Positions 46,891 to 54,425 of a DNA stretch of 64,000 bases are shown here, piece after piece. How positions within the stretch are numbered: the stretch's first letter is position 1; every line of letters begins with the position of its first letter. Both the position numbers and the translations under genes were made by a program. Origin of the DNA: Flavobacterium piscisymbiosum. Lineage in GTDB: Bacteria > Bacteroidota > Bacteroidia > Flavobacteriales > Flavobacteriaceae. The notes below the pieces were generated by a model. That model saw only the letters and a program-made list of their open reading frames with translations. It ran no database searches and was not told the DNA's origin. The stretch covers positions 2,852,001-2,916,000 of the forward strand of contig NZ_JAJJMM010000001.1 in assembly GCF_020905295.1 (NCBI RefSeq), given 5' to 3'.

Positions 46891-47114
46891 GTTAGAATTG
46901 TAATGTTGTATAGTTCCTACGGGTAATGTGATTAAGTTAAGCTTTTTTAACGCAATCTTGTCAGGCTGAGCGTCCCGAGGCTTCGGGAGAAGCCCATAAG
47001 TAACTCGACAAAGAAAATTTTACCGCAAAGTTCACAAAGAATTACGCAAAGTATGCAAAGTTTTGTGAATTACGCTTTGCTCTAAGATCACAAAGGGATT
47101 GTGTTTAAGGTATA
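46891..47114. repeat. Dispersed repeats upstream of the transposase remnant
   Basis: Holds CTGAGCGTCCCGAGGCTTCG continuing to GGAGAAGCC (46965-46993), with the palindrome TCCCGAGGCTTCGGGA, then a stretch with CGCAAAGTTCACAAAGAATT and ACGCAAAGTATGCAAAG (47025-47060). No gene seen. Confidence 0.6.
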
Positions 47115-47305
47115 ATTTATTTTGAGTGGCAGAAAGGTTATGGAACTTTTTCATATAGCAAATCATAGTTAAATGCTGTAATTAATTATATAGAGAATCA
47201 GGAAGTACAGATAAAAAGAAAACTTTTAGAGAAGAATATATTGACTTTCTTGAAAAATTTGAGGTAGATTTTGATGAAAAGTTTATTTTTAAGGAATTAA
47301 TTTAA
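47115..47305 (+). pseudogene. Decayed C-terminus of an IS200/RAYT-type (Y1) transposase
   Basis: Reading 47121 onward gives FEWQKGYGTFSYSKS, a stop (TAG where CAG is expected), LNAVINYIENQEVQ. After a one-base frameshift it gives KKTFREEYIDFLEKFEVDFD and EKFIFKELI before TAA at 47303. WQKGYG..SYSKSQ...VINYIENQE.HHKKKTF.EEY..FL..F.I..DE.YIFK is the typical end of Bacteroidota Y1 transposases of the IS200/RAYT type. The start of the gene is missing. No ORF finder would call this. Confidence 0.75.
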
Positions 47306-47338
47306 AATTGGTTTTTTAAAAATAAGCTAAAAAAGTAA

Positions 47339-48256
47339 ATGAAAAAAATAATCCTCTTCCTGCTGATAATATTCTGTTCCTGTAACAAAGAAAAAGTAAA
47401 AGAAATCCGAAAAGAGACTTTAAATGATACTTCAAAAGAAATTCCTGAGGAAGCGTCATATTTTAAACAAATCAAAAATAATGACGTTAAATTGGGTGAA
47501 CCAGTTTATGGAGATTGGTTGTATACCCGTAAAGAAAAAGGGCAAACTTTTGATCAGTATTTCCGGTCTAAACATATTGTTCCAACAAGCGATGCAAATA
47601 TTATTTACATTCGGCCTATCGGGAATTTTAATGCTTTACAAAAGAAACAAATTGAGCTTCTCAATGAATATTTAGAAATTTACTTTCAATTAAAAACCAA
47701 AACTTTAGATCCAATTTCGAATGATGTAGTGCCAAATTCTGCCAGAAGAATGAATTATGGCCATGAACAGTTATTGGCCGGTTATCTTTTGAATGATGTT
47801 TTAAAAGAAGAAAAACCTTTAAACAGGATTGCTTTAATGGGGCTTTCAGAACTTGATTTGTATCCCAAACCAGAATGGAATTATGTTTTTGGTCTGGCCT
47901 CTTATCGCGATAAAGTGGGAGTGAGTTCAATTTACAGATTGCAGGATGGCGAATTAACTTCTGAAAATTTTGATCTTTGTTTATCGCGATTACTTAAAAT
48001 AAGCTCGCATGAAATAGGGCATATGTTTGGCTTGCATCATTGTATCAATGCAAATTGTGTCATGAATGGCACCAATAGTATGGAAGAAACCGACAGGCAT
48101 TCTATCAGGTTATGTTCTGTTTGTCAAAGAAAACTGAATTCCTGCATAGCATATGATAATAAAAAGAGATTAACTGACTTAGAAAAATACTTTAAAAAGA
48201 ATAACTTAAAAGACGAATTTGGTTTAATGAAAAAAGATCTTGAAATTATTCGATAA
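47339..48256 (+). CDS. Archaemetzincin-like metalloprotease lipoprotein
   Basis: A 305-residue lipoprotein with lipobox IIFCSC (Cys 15). The catalytic part has SHEIGHMFGLHHC (HExxHxxGxxH zinc motif plus Cys), NCVMNGTNSMEETD (the Met-turn) and LCSVCQRKL. The C-x4-C-x17-C-x2-C arrangement is the second zinc site of archaemetzincins (family M54). The start of the enzyme domain is ANIIYIRPIGNFN. The lipoprotein form places it at the envelope. It lies 6 bases from the FMN reductase gene. Confidence 0.92.
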   Translation: MKKIILFLLIIFCSCNKEKVKEIRKETLNDTSKEIPEEASYFKQIKNNDVKLGEPVYGDWLYTRKEKGQTFDQYFRSKHIVPTSDANIIYIRPIGNFNALQKKQIELLNEYLEIYFQLKTKTLDPISNDVVPNSARRMNYGHEQLLAGYLLNDVLKEEKPLNRIALMGLSELDLYPKPEWNYVFGLASYRDKVGVSSIYRLQDGELTSENFDLCLSRLLKISSHEIGHMFGLHHCINANCVMNGTNSMEETDRHSIRLCSVCQRKLNSCIAYDNKKRLTDLEKYFKKNNLKDEFGLMKKDLEIIR

Positions 48257-48262
48257 ATAGAA

Positions 48263-48799
48263 ATGAAAAAAATAAAAATATTTGCCATAACAGGCAGCAC
48301 GCGAAAGAACTCAAGCAATTACAAAATTTTGAAATATATTTCACAAGAAATTAAAGATTCATTTGAGGTTGAAATATTCGAAAATATAGATAAACTTCCT
48401 CATTTCAATCCGGATTTAGACACCGAAAATCTGCCTGAAGAGGTTGTTTCTTTTAGAAATAAAATAGAAAAAGCTGATGGAGTTATCATTTGTACTCCGG
48501 AATATGTTTTCAGTTTGCCGGGAAGTTTAAAAAATGCATTAGAATGGTGTGTTTCTACCACTATTTTTTCAGGTAAAAAGACAGGTTTAATTACCGCTTC
48601 GGCTTCCGGAGAAATGGGACATGAGCAATTGATTTTAATAATGAAAACGCTGGAAGCTAATCTAAAAGATGATACTCAATTATTAATATCTGGTATTCGT
48701 GGAAAAATTAATGAAAAGGGAGAAATTACAAATGTAGAAACCGGTGATAATCTGCAAAATTTTATCAGTCATTACGAAAATCAATTTTCAGTATCTTAA
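48263..48799 (+). CDS. NAD(P)H-dependent FMN reductase (flavodoxin fold)
   Basis: A 178-residue flavoprotein. FAITGSTRKNSSNYKILKYI binds the FMN phosphate, ICTPEYVFSLPGSLKNALEW is the second FMN loop, and ASGEMGHEQLILIMK completes the fold. The family reduces FMN, quinones or chromate with NAD(P)H. It is translated 6 bases after the archaemetzincin gene, so both share a transcript, though a functional link is not obvious. Confidence 0.93.
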   Translation: MKKIKIFAITGSTRKNSSNYKILKYISQEIKDSFEVEIFENIDKLPHFNPDLDTENLPEEVVSFRNKIEKADGVIICTPEYVFSLPGSLKNALEWCVSTTIFSGKKTGLITASASGEMGHEQLILIMKTLEANLKDDTQLLISGIRGKINEKGEITNVETGDNLQNFISHYENQFSVS

Positions 48800-48845
48800 C
48801 AATCAATTAATTGATTAGTTTTACTTTTCATCTTTTTAAACAAAA

Positions 48846-49709
48846 ATGATCACAAGAAGAAACTTTATAATAAACACAAGCCTGGCTGCAGCAACAGTTT
48901 TGGCTTTGCCATCATTAGCTTTTACTATGGATAAAAAAGAAATAGGTTTGCAATTATACACCTTGCGTGACGAACTTCCAAAAGATGTAAAATCAACTTT
49001 AGAGAAAGTCGCAAAAGCAGGATATAAAACAGTCGAAACGTATGGTTTTTCTATAAAAGATCAGTTTTGGGGATTGACTCCAATTGAGTTAAAAAAGATC
49101 TTAGATGCAAACAATTTAAAAACTCCAAGCGGACATTATAATTTAGGAAGCTTTTTATATGATGGAAATTTAGAAGAAGTTAAAGCTGCGATTGAAGCTG
49201 CTCAGATTTTAAAAAACGAATATTTAACCGTTCCCTGGGTTGATGAACCTTATAGGAATGATTTTCATAAGATTGCTGCTCGTTTAAACGAAGCCGGAAA
49301 AATGTGCGCAGCTGCGGGTTTAAAATTAGCGTATCATAATCATGATTTTGAGTTTCAAAAACAGGACGGAATTACGGGATATGAAATTTTATTGAAGGAA
49401 ACAGATCAGGATTTAGTTTCTTTTGAATTGGATTTGTATTGGGTGGTTCGCTCAGGAAATGATCCCGTTAAATTATTCAAAGAAAATCCGGGACGTTTTA
49501 AATTGTGGCATGTAAAAGATATGGATAAGGTAAATCCGTCTTTAAATACAGAAATAGGTTCAGGATCTATTGACTTTAAAACTATTTTTAAAGAGGTAAA
49601 ACAATCGGGGATGAAACATTTTTTTGTAGAGCAGGAGAATAATTATAATCCAAATGCTTTTGAAGCGATTAAAACGAGCTGTGATTTTATTTTAAAACAA
49701 TTGATTTAG
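48846..49709 (+). CDS. Tat-exported sugar phosphate isomerase/epimerase-like TIM barrel
   Basis: A 287-residue protein with a Tat-type signal (ITRRNFIINTSLAAATVLAL; twin Arg at residues 4-5, then RNF). The xylose isomerase-like TIM barrel follows: EIGLQLYTLRDELPKDVKST, AYHNHDFEF, SFELDLYWVVRSGNDPV, LWHVKDMD and HFFVEQEN. His/Glu/Asp metal ligands of the family are in those strings. It acts in the periplasm on an unknown sugar or cyclitol. Confidence 0.92.
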   Translation: MITRRNFIINTSLAAATVLALPSLAFTMDKKEIGLQLYTLRDELPKDVKSTLEKVAKAGYKTVETYGFSIKDQFWGLTPIELKKILDANNLKTPSGHYNLGSFLYDGNLEEVKAAIEAAQILKNEYLTVPWVDEPYRNDFHKIAARLNEAGKMCAAAGLKLAYHNHDFEFQKQDGITGYEILLKETDQDLVSFELDLYWVVRSGNDPVKLFKENPGRFKLWHVKDMDKVNPSLNTEIGSGSIDFKTIFKEVKQSGMKHFFVEQENNYNPNAFEAIKTSCDFILKQLI

Positions 49710-49729
49710 GTTGAAATAATTTAAAAATG

Positions 49730-49737
49730 TATTTTTG
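49730..49737 (+). promoter_or_regulatory. -7 box of the cupin gene
   Basis: TATTTTTG, 21 bases before the ATG, with TTG at 49711-49713 (16 bases upstream) as a possible -33. Confidence 0.5.
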
Positions 49738-49758
49738 TAGGAATAAAAGTAGAAAGAC

Positions 49759-50109
49759 ATGCAAAGTTTCGGAACAAGCAAAGAATTTATAAAAGGAGAT
49801 GACATAGAGTGGGAAGTAGTTGGTGAAGGTATCAAGCGCAAAATTCTGGCGTATGACGACAGAGTAATGCTGGTAAATGTTCATTTCGAAAAAGGCGGAG
49901 TTGGTACTTTACACGAACATTATCATACTCAGGTTACTTATGTTTCAAGCGGAAAATTTGATGTAACAATCAACGGAGTTACGCAAACCTTAAAAGAAGG
50001 CGATAGTTTTTATATTCCGCCTCATGCAATTCATGGAGTTGTTTGTTTAGAAAGCGGACTTTTGACAGATGTTTTTAGCCCAATTCGTGAAGATTTTATG
50101 CAGCCATAA
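49759..50109 (+). CDS. Single-domain cupin protein
   Basis: A 116-residue cupin. Motif 1 GTLHEHYHTQVTYVSSGKFD (His-x-His-x3-Gln/Glu type) and motif 2 GDSFYIPPHAIHGVV are complete, so a bound metal is likely. Such small cupins include sugar-binding proteins and pectin-degradation KdgF-like enzymes (KdgF has a similar length). The specific role is not certain. It follows the TIM-barrel gene on the same strand by 49 bases but has its own -7 box. Confidence 0.9.
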   Translation: MQSFGTSKEFIKGDDIEWEVVGEGIKRKILAYDDRVMLVNVHFEKGGVGTLHEHYHTQVTYVSSGKFDVTINGVTQTLKEGDSFYIPPHAIHGVVCLESGLLTDVFSPIREDFMQP

Positions 50110-50209
50110 GGTTTTAAAAATCAATATTTTCTCGGGAATAATCTTCTGATTTATTTCAAGGGTTGAAAAATTTATAGATTTTTTAAAGTTTTGATAAAGA
50201 TTAGATTGG

Positions 50210-50217
50210 TATTTTTG
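50210..50217 (+). promoter_or_regulatory. -7 box very close to the MFS start
   Basis: TATTTTTG ends 4 bases before the ATG at 50222, with TTG at 50191-50193 (16 upstream). This implies a leaderless message or a start further on. Confidence 0.5.
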
Positions 50218-50221
50218 CAAA

Positions 50222-51400
50222 ATGAATTTATCCAAAACGAATGTCTTATTTATGGCAGCTTGCACTGGACTTATAGTTGCAAATCTGTATTACTGCCAAC
50301 CTTTAATTGTATTAATTGCCAACGAATTTAAAATTCCTGAAGCCAGCGCAGGAACAATAACGTATCTAACTCAGGCCGGTTATGCTATCGGATTGTTTTT
50401 TATGGTTCCGTTGGGTGATAAACTGGAACGAAAAAAGCAAATTCTGATTACTACTTTTGCCTCGGTCATTGCTTTAATTCTTGCCGCAACAGCAAAAAGT
50501 TTCTTTCTTTTACAAATAGCTTCTTTATTAATCGGAATCACTTCGATTGTACCACAGCTTATTTTGCCTTTGGCTGCATCATTAAGTGCACCTGAACAAA
50601 GAGGTAAAGTTGTAGGAACCATCATGAGCGGATTACTTGTAGGGATTTTATTATCAAGAACTTTAAGCGGATTTATTGGTCAGGTTTTGGGCTGGAGATC
50701 GATGTTTTATATCGCATCGGGAATTTGTCTTTTGATCTTTTTTGTTATTCAGAATAAATTCCCAGTCAATAAACCTCAGTTTCAGGGAACGTATGGCCAG
50801 CTTATTAAATCTCTTTTTACACTTATAAAAACAGAGCCTGTTTTGCGTGAAGCCACCATGATTAATGTGTTTAGCTTTGCTCAATTTGGGGCTTTCTGGA
50901 CCACAATGGTTTTATTGCTTTCGGGAGAACCTTTTGGTTTTAATAGTGCCACAATTGGTTTATTTGGGATTGTAGGTGCTTCAGGAGCTTTAGCGGCGCC
51001 TTTAGTGGGAAAAATGGGAGATAAAGGAGGTTCTAGAGTTGCTGTTGGTTACGGTTGTTTATTGATTTTAATTAGCTTTTTGATTTTTTATTTTTCAATA
51101 GAAAGTGTCATCGGAATCGCGATTGGAATCGTTTTTATCGACATAGGAATTCAGGGAGTTCATATCTCAAACCAAACCAGAGTGTATTCATTGCTTCCCG
51201 AAGCCCGAAACAGATTAAACACTGTATTTATGTCCTTTAGCTTTTTAGGAACAGCAGCCGGATCAGCTTACGGATTATTATTATGGAAATTGGGCGGATG
51301 GCATGCCGTAACTATTGGTTGTGTTGGTTTATCAGCTTTAGCATTTACAGTTTACGGTCTTACTTATAAATCAATCCCGAAGCCTCGGGATAAAAAATAG
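50222..51400 (+). CDS. MFS transporter (YbcL/NepI-like family)
   Basis: A 392-residue transporter with 12 predicted helices. GLIVANLYYCQPLIVLIA (helix 1) and GYAIGLFFMVPLGDKLERKK (helix 2 and the family loop motif G-D-x-x-x-R-K) are typical of the drug/nucleoside-efflux MFS branch. Substrate unknown. The start at 50222 lies only 4 bases past a -7 box; an internal Met at 50252 is the alternative. The last residues (SIPKPRDKK) are encoded by an ATCCCGAAGCCTCGGGAT palindrome. Confidence 0.92.
   Translation: MNLSKTNVLFMAACTGLIVANLYYCQPLIVLIANEFKIPEASAGTITYLTQAGYAIGLFFMVPLGDKLERKKQILITTFASVIALILAATAKSFFLLQIASLLIGITSIVPQLILPLAASLSAPEQRGKVVGTIMSGLLVGILLSRTLSGFIGQVLGWRSMFYIASGICLLIFFVIQNKFPVNKPQFQGTYGQLIKSLFTLIKTEPVLREATMINVFSFAQFGAFWTTMVLLLSGEPFGFNSATIGLFGIVGASGALAAPLVGKMGDKGGSRVAVGYGCLLILISFLIFYFSIESVIGIAIGIVFIDIGIQGVHISNQTRVYSLLPEARNRLNTVFMSFSFLGTAAGSAYGLLLWKLGGWHAVTIGCVGLSALAFTVYGLTYKSIPKPRDKK
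51374..51391. repeat. ATCCCGAAGCCTCGGGAT palindrome inside the MFS stop region
   Basis: Close copies without coding function lie at 46968-46984 and 62286-62300. Here it supplies the last codons of the MFS gene before its TAG. Confidence 0.65.
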
Positions 51401-51429
51401 AAAGCACAAATTGATATAAAATTAATTTG

Positions 51430-51437
51430 TAAATTTG
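51430..51437 (+). promoter_or_regulatory. -7 box of the immunophilin gene
   Basis: TAAATTTG, 22 bases before the ATG, with TTG at 51411-51413 as possible -33. Confidence 0.5.
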
Positions 51438-51459
51438 CATTTAAATTAAAAATAACAAC

Positions 51460-52392
51460 ATGGAAAACGGAATATACGCTAAATTCAACACTAGTAAAGG
51501 TTCGATTTTAGTAAAACTAACTCACGATTTAACACCGGGAACTGTAGGGAATTTTGTAGCTCTTGCAGAAGGAAATATGGAAAATAAAGTAAAACCTCAA
51601 GGACAAAAGTTCTATGACGGATTAACTTTTCACAGAGTAATTCCTGATTTCATGATTCAGGGTGGATGCCCAAAAGGAACTGGAACTGGAGATCCTGGAT
51701 ATAAATTTGATGATGAATTTCACCCAAGTTTAAAGCACGATCGTCCGGGAGTTTTGGCAATGGCAAATTCAGGACCTGCAAGTAACGGTTCTCAATTTTA
51801 TATCACTCACGTTCCAACTTCTTGGTTAGACGGAAAACACACTGTTTTTGGTCATGTTATCGAAGGTCAGGATATCGTTGATGCTGTAGCTCAAGGTGAT
51901 GCTTTAGAAAGTGTTGAGATCATTAGAGTTGGAGAAGAAGCTGAAAAATTTAATGCTATTGAAGCTTTTGTAGGTCTAAAAGGTGCTCGTCTAAAAAGAG
52001 ATGCAGCTTTAAAAGCAGAATCTGAAGCAAAAATGGAGCAATTGGCTGCTGGTTTTGATAAAACAGAAAGCGGTTTACGTTATAAAATGATTAATAAAGG
52101 TGAAGGTAAAAAAGCTGAAGCGGGTAAAACTGTTGCAGTTCATTACGAAGGATCTTTAGAAAACGGAAAAGTTTTTGATTCATCTTATCCACGTAAAAAA
52201 CCAATCGAATTTAGATTAGGTCAGGGACAAGTTATCGAAGGATGGGACGAAGGTATTGCTTTATTACAAGTAGGTGACAAAGCTCGTTTCGTAATCCCGT
52301 CTGACTTAGCTTACGGAGCTGCAGGAGCAGGAGGAGTTATCCCGCCACACGCGACTTTGATTTTTGACGTTGAATTAATGGAAGTAAAATAA
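51460..52392 (+). CDS. Dual-domain peptidyl-prolyl isomerase: cyclophilin plus FKBP
   Basis: A 310-residue fusion. Residues about 1-165 are a complete cyclophilin (LTFHRVIPDFMIQGG with the catalytic Arg, then NGSQFYITHV and WLDGKHTVFGHV). After a helical linker (VGLKGARLKRDAALKAES), residues about 205-310 are a complete FKBP (VAVHYEGSLENGKVFDSS, then GQVIEGWDEGIALLQVGDKA and LAYGAAGAGGVIPPHATLIF). Both families catalyse cis-trans isomerisation of X-Pro bonds but by unrelated folds. No signal peptide, so cytosolic. It has its own promoter and terminator. Confidence 0.96.
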   Translation: MENGIYAKFNTSKGSILVKLTHDLTPGTVGNFVALAEGNMENKVKPQGQKFYDGLTFHRVIPDFMIQGGCPKGTGTGDPGYKFDDEFHPSLKHDRPGVLAMANSGPASNGSQFYITHVPTSWLDGKHTVFGHVIEGQDIVDAVAQGDALESVEIIRVGEEAEKFNAIEAFVGLKGARLKRDAALKAESEAKMEQLAAGFDKTESGLRYKMINKGEGKKAEAGKTVAVHYEGSLENGKVFDSSYPRKKPIEFRLGQGQVIEGWDEGIALLQVGDKARFVIPSDLAYGAAGAGGVIPPHATLIFDVELMEVK

Positions 52393-52427
52393 GAAAACGA
52401 CATACAATTTAGTATTGTTTTAAATAA

Positions 52428-52463
52428 TTATCCCATGGGCTCCGGCGTATGGGATTTTTTTAT
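52428..52463 (+). terminator. Intrinsic terminator of the immunophilin gene
   Basis: ATCCCAT / ATGGGAT stem with a GC-rich loop and T7. It lies inside the region that a false upstream start of the cytochrome gene would cover. Confidence 0.8.
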
Positions 52464-52488
52464 ATTTACTCAAAAATATAGAAAAACG

Positions 52489-52803
52489 ATGAAATCAAAA
52501 ATCTTAATCCTTGCGGCTGTAACATTACTTTTAGTTTCGTGCGGAACTCAAAAAACGGCTTCGGTTGCAACAACAGAACCTGTGCCAGTATTCGATACGA
52601 CAAAAACCGTAGCATTAACTCCAGAGTTAGAAGCAGGTAAAAACTTGTATGAAAACAGTTGTGCGAGATGTCATAAATTGTATGACGCGAAGAAATTTAC
52701 TCAGGAAGAGTGGAAACCAATTTTAACAAGGATGCAGAAAAAAGCGAAGTTAGATGATACTCAGATGGCTTCGATTTCAAATTATATCACTTCTCAATTG
52801 TAA
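52489..52803 (+). CDS. Single-haem cytochrome c lipoprotein
   Basis: From ATG 52489, a 104-residue lipoprotein (signal peptide, lipobox LLVSC at Cys 17). One c-type haem site, ENSCARCHKLYDAK, sits about residue 60; the sixth ligand may be the Met in WKPILTRMQKKA. ALTPELEAGKNLYENSC is typical of small cytochromes c. It likely carries electrons in the periplasm or at the outer membrane. The in-frame start at 52435 would begin inside a terminator and was rejected. Confidence 0.9.
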   Translation: MKSKILILAAVTLLLVSCGTQKTASVATTEPVPVFDTTKTVALTPELEAGKNLYENSCARCHKLYDAKKFTQEEWKPILTRMQKKAKLDDTQMASISNYITSQL

Positions 52804-52826
52804 GAAGTCTTTAATCTTAGATTCAT

Positions 52827-52867
52827 AAAACTATTCAGTAAATTATTTATTGGATAGTTTTTTTATT
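52827..52867 (+). terminator. Intrinsic terminator of the cytochrome c gene
   Basis: AAACTAT / ATAGTTT stem around a ~20-base loop followed by T-run. Confidence 0.6.
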
Positions 52868-52880
52868 TAAAATAGAACAT

Positions 52881-52918
52881 AAAAAAACACCTTCACGAGT
52901 GAGGTGTTTAAAAAAATT
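52881..52918. terminator. Two-way terminator
   Basis: AACACCTTCAC / TGAGGTGTT stem with GAG loop, A7 before and A7 after, immediately after the Rnk-like gene on the minus strand. Confidence 0.75.
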
Positions 52919-53312
52919 AAGAGTTTTCTTCAGCTATATTATTAACTGCAACTATTTTTAGTGTTTTTATTCCGGCAGGTAGTTCCCAATCGACTTCATC
53001 ATTTTCTTTAAATCCAATAATAGCAACACTTAAAGGTGCGAGTATCGAAATTTTGCTTTGTTTTAAATCTGCATATGAAGGCAAAACGATCTGAATTTTC
53101 ATTTGTTTCTTTGCTTTTACATCTTCGATCGTGACATAAGAATTGATTCTTATAATCGAGTTGTCCAGTTCGCTTTCTTTGCTAATTACCGCTCGGTCTA
53201 ATTCTTGCGAAAGCTGATTCGCTTCTTTAGCATTTGTTGAGTTTTTACTTTTTGATATCAATTCTCTTAAAAAATGATAATCTGTTTTACAGAAAGTGGG
53301 TGTTGGTTTCAT
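52917..53312 (-). CDS. GreA/GreB C-terminal domain (Rnk-like) protein
   Basis: A 131-residue protein. The C-terminal FKBP-like GreA/B domain (about residues 45-125) shows NSYVTIEDVKAKKQMKIQIVL, ISILAPLSVAIIGFKENDEVDW and ELPAGIKTLKIV. The N-terminal ~45 residues are a short helical segment (KSKNSTNAKEANQLSQELDRA), too short for the acidic coiled-coil that GreA inserts into RNA polymerase. It therefore resembles Rnk, which binds the polymerase without cleavage activity. Confidence 0.88.
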   Translation of the reverse strand: MKPTPTFCKTDYHFLRELISKSKNSTNAKEANQLSQELDRAVISKESELDNSIIRINSYVTIEDVKAKKQMKIQIVLPSYADLKQSKISILAPLSVAIIGFKENDEVDWELPAGIKTLKIVAVNNIAEENS

Positions 53313-53534
53313 AACTATGTTTTATTTTATTATTATTAATTTATTTTGAATGTCAACGTTTTGTTTAATTTCTTTTTGCAGGCTTATAAATGCATAATTT
53401 CTATTTCAAAATGCGTTATGCAAATCGAAATTTTGAAATAATGTATGTTTTGGAAATTTTTGATTGAAAGAACCAAAAAATTACTTGAGAGAGTATTTAC
53501 TCTTTCAAATAAAATAAATGATTAAATCGTGGTA

Positions 53535-53665
53535 TAAATCCTCCGCCTGAAAGAAGAAATTTGAAATAGACGGAGGCCTAATTGATAAAGGCCTTACTAT
53601 GACTAATAAATACAGCAGTAAGCGGCTTTCTCGTTAGAGAAAACAGCAATGTTAAAGCCGTAAAT
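53535..53665. other. Multi-hairpin intergenic island
   Basis: Within the 430-base gap are stems TCCTCCG / CGGAGG, AAGGCCTT, and CGGCTTT...AAAGCCG with an inner TTCTC/GAGAA. Each is separated by short AT-rich loops. It could be a small RNA, a leader of the Rnk-like gene or a repeat-derived element; the sequence alone does not decide. Confidence 0.4.
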
Positions 53666-53743
53666 ATATTTATAGTGCTCACAATGAGAATAATTAATTT
53701 GATCTGCAAAGATAGGTAAACTTTTTGAAATAGCTATAATTGT

Positions 53744-54298
53744 TTATTTCCATTTGATATTGCATCCAATACTTGGCTTTTGCGGCTCTTTTAAACTTCT
53801 GTTATAAATCAGAGCATCAATAGCGCTTCGAAGATCCGTTCCGCTTAAAGGGATTCCGTTTCCGGGTCTTGAATCATCCAGCTGGCCACGGTAAAACAAT
53901 TTGTCCTGATCATCAAATAAATAGAAATCAGGAGTACATGCCGCATCAAAACCTTTGGCAACTTCCTGGCTTTCATCATATAAATAAGGAAAATCTATTT
54001 TGTTTTGAAAAGCAAACTCAGTCATTAATTCTGGCGAATCCTGCGGGTATTTTTCGACATCGTTACTAGAAATGGCAACAACACCAAGTCCCTGAACACG
54101 ATAATCATTAGCAATCATCACGATTTCGTTAATAACATGAAGTACAAACGGACAATGATTGCAAATAAAAATGACTAATGTTCCCTTTGATCCCTTTAAA
54201 TCTTCAAATGAATAGTCATTATTAGAATTAGTATCTTTTAGTTTAAAGTCTGGAGCAATTGTTCCAAGAGGTAACATATTCGAAGGAGTGCGTGCCAT
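53744..54298 (-). CDS. Thioredoxin-fold (AhpC/TSA-type) protein
   Basis: A 184-residue protein with the peroxiredoxin/thioredoxin-like layout: PLGTIAPDFKLKDTNSNNDY, FICNHCPFVLHVINE (C-x-x-C redox pair) and GVVAISSNDVEKYPQDSPEL, then AACTPDFYLFD. Other members of this subfamily carry the same CNHCPF motif and are annotated as thioredoxin-family or redoxin proteins. No signal peptide. Confidence 0.9.
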   Translation of the reverse strand: MARTPSNMLPLGTIAPDFKLKDTNSNNDYSFEDLKGSKGTLVIFICNHCPFVLHVINEIVMIANDYRVQGLGVVAISSNDVEKYPQDSPELMTEFAFQNKIDFPYLYDESQEVAKGFDAACTPDFYLFDDQDKLFYRGQLDDSRPGNGIPLSGTDLRSAIDALIYNRSLKEPQKPSIGCNIKWK

Positions 54299-54367
54299 TT
54301 TTATACAAAATTAGTTATTCAAAAATAGCCTTAATATTCTGTAAAAGAAAGAAGACAAGAACAAAAA

Positions 54368-54406
54368 AAATATCCAAAGAAGATTTTAAAAAGTTCTTTG
54401 GATATT
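54368..54406 (-). terminator. Intrinsic terminator of the alpha/beta hydrolase gene
   Basis: ATATCCAAAGAA / TTCTTTGGATAT stem with T-run on the minus strand. Confidence 0.8.
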
Positions 54407-54425
54407 CCTGACTATTAATGCTGAT

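Noticed and set aside
52435..52488. Upstream extension of the cytochrome c gene
   Set aside because: This part contains the terminator hairpin of the previous gene, and it would bury the lipoprotein signal.
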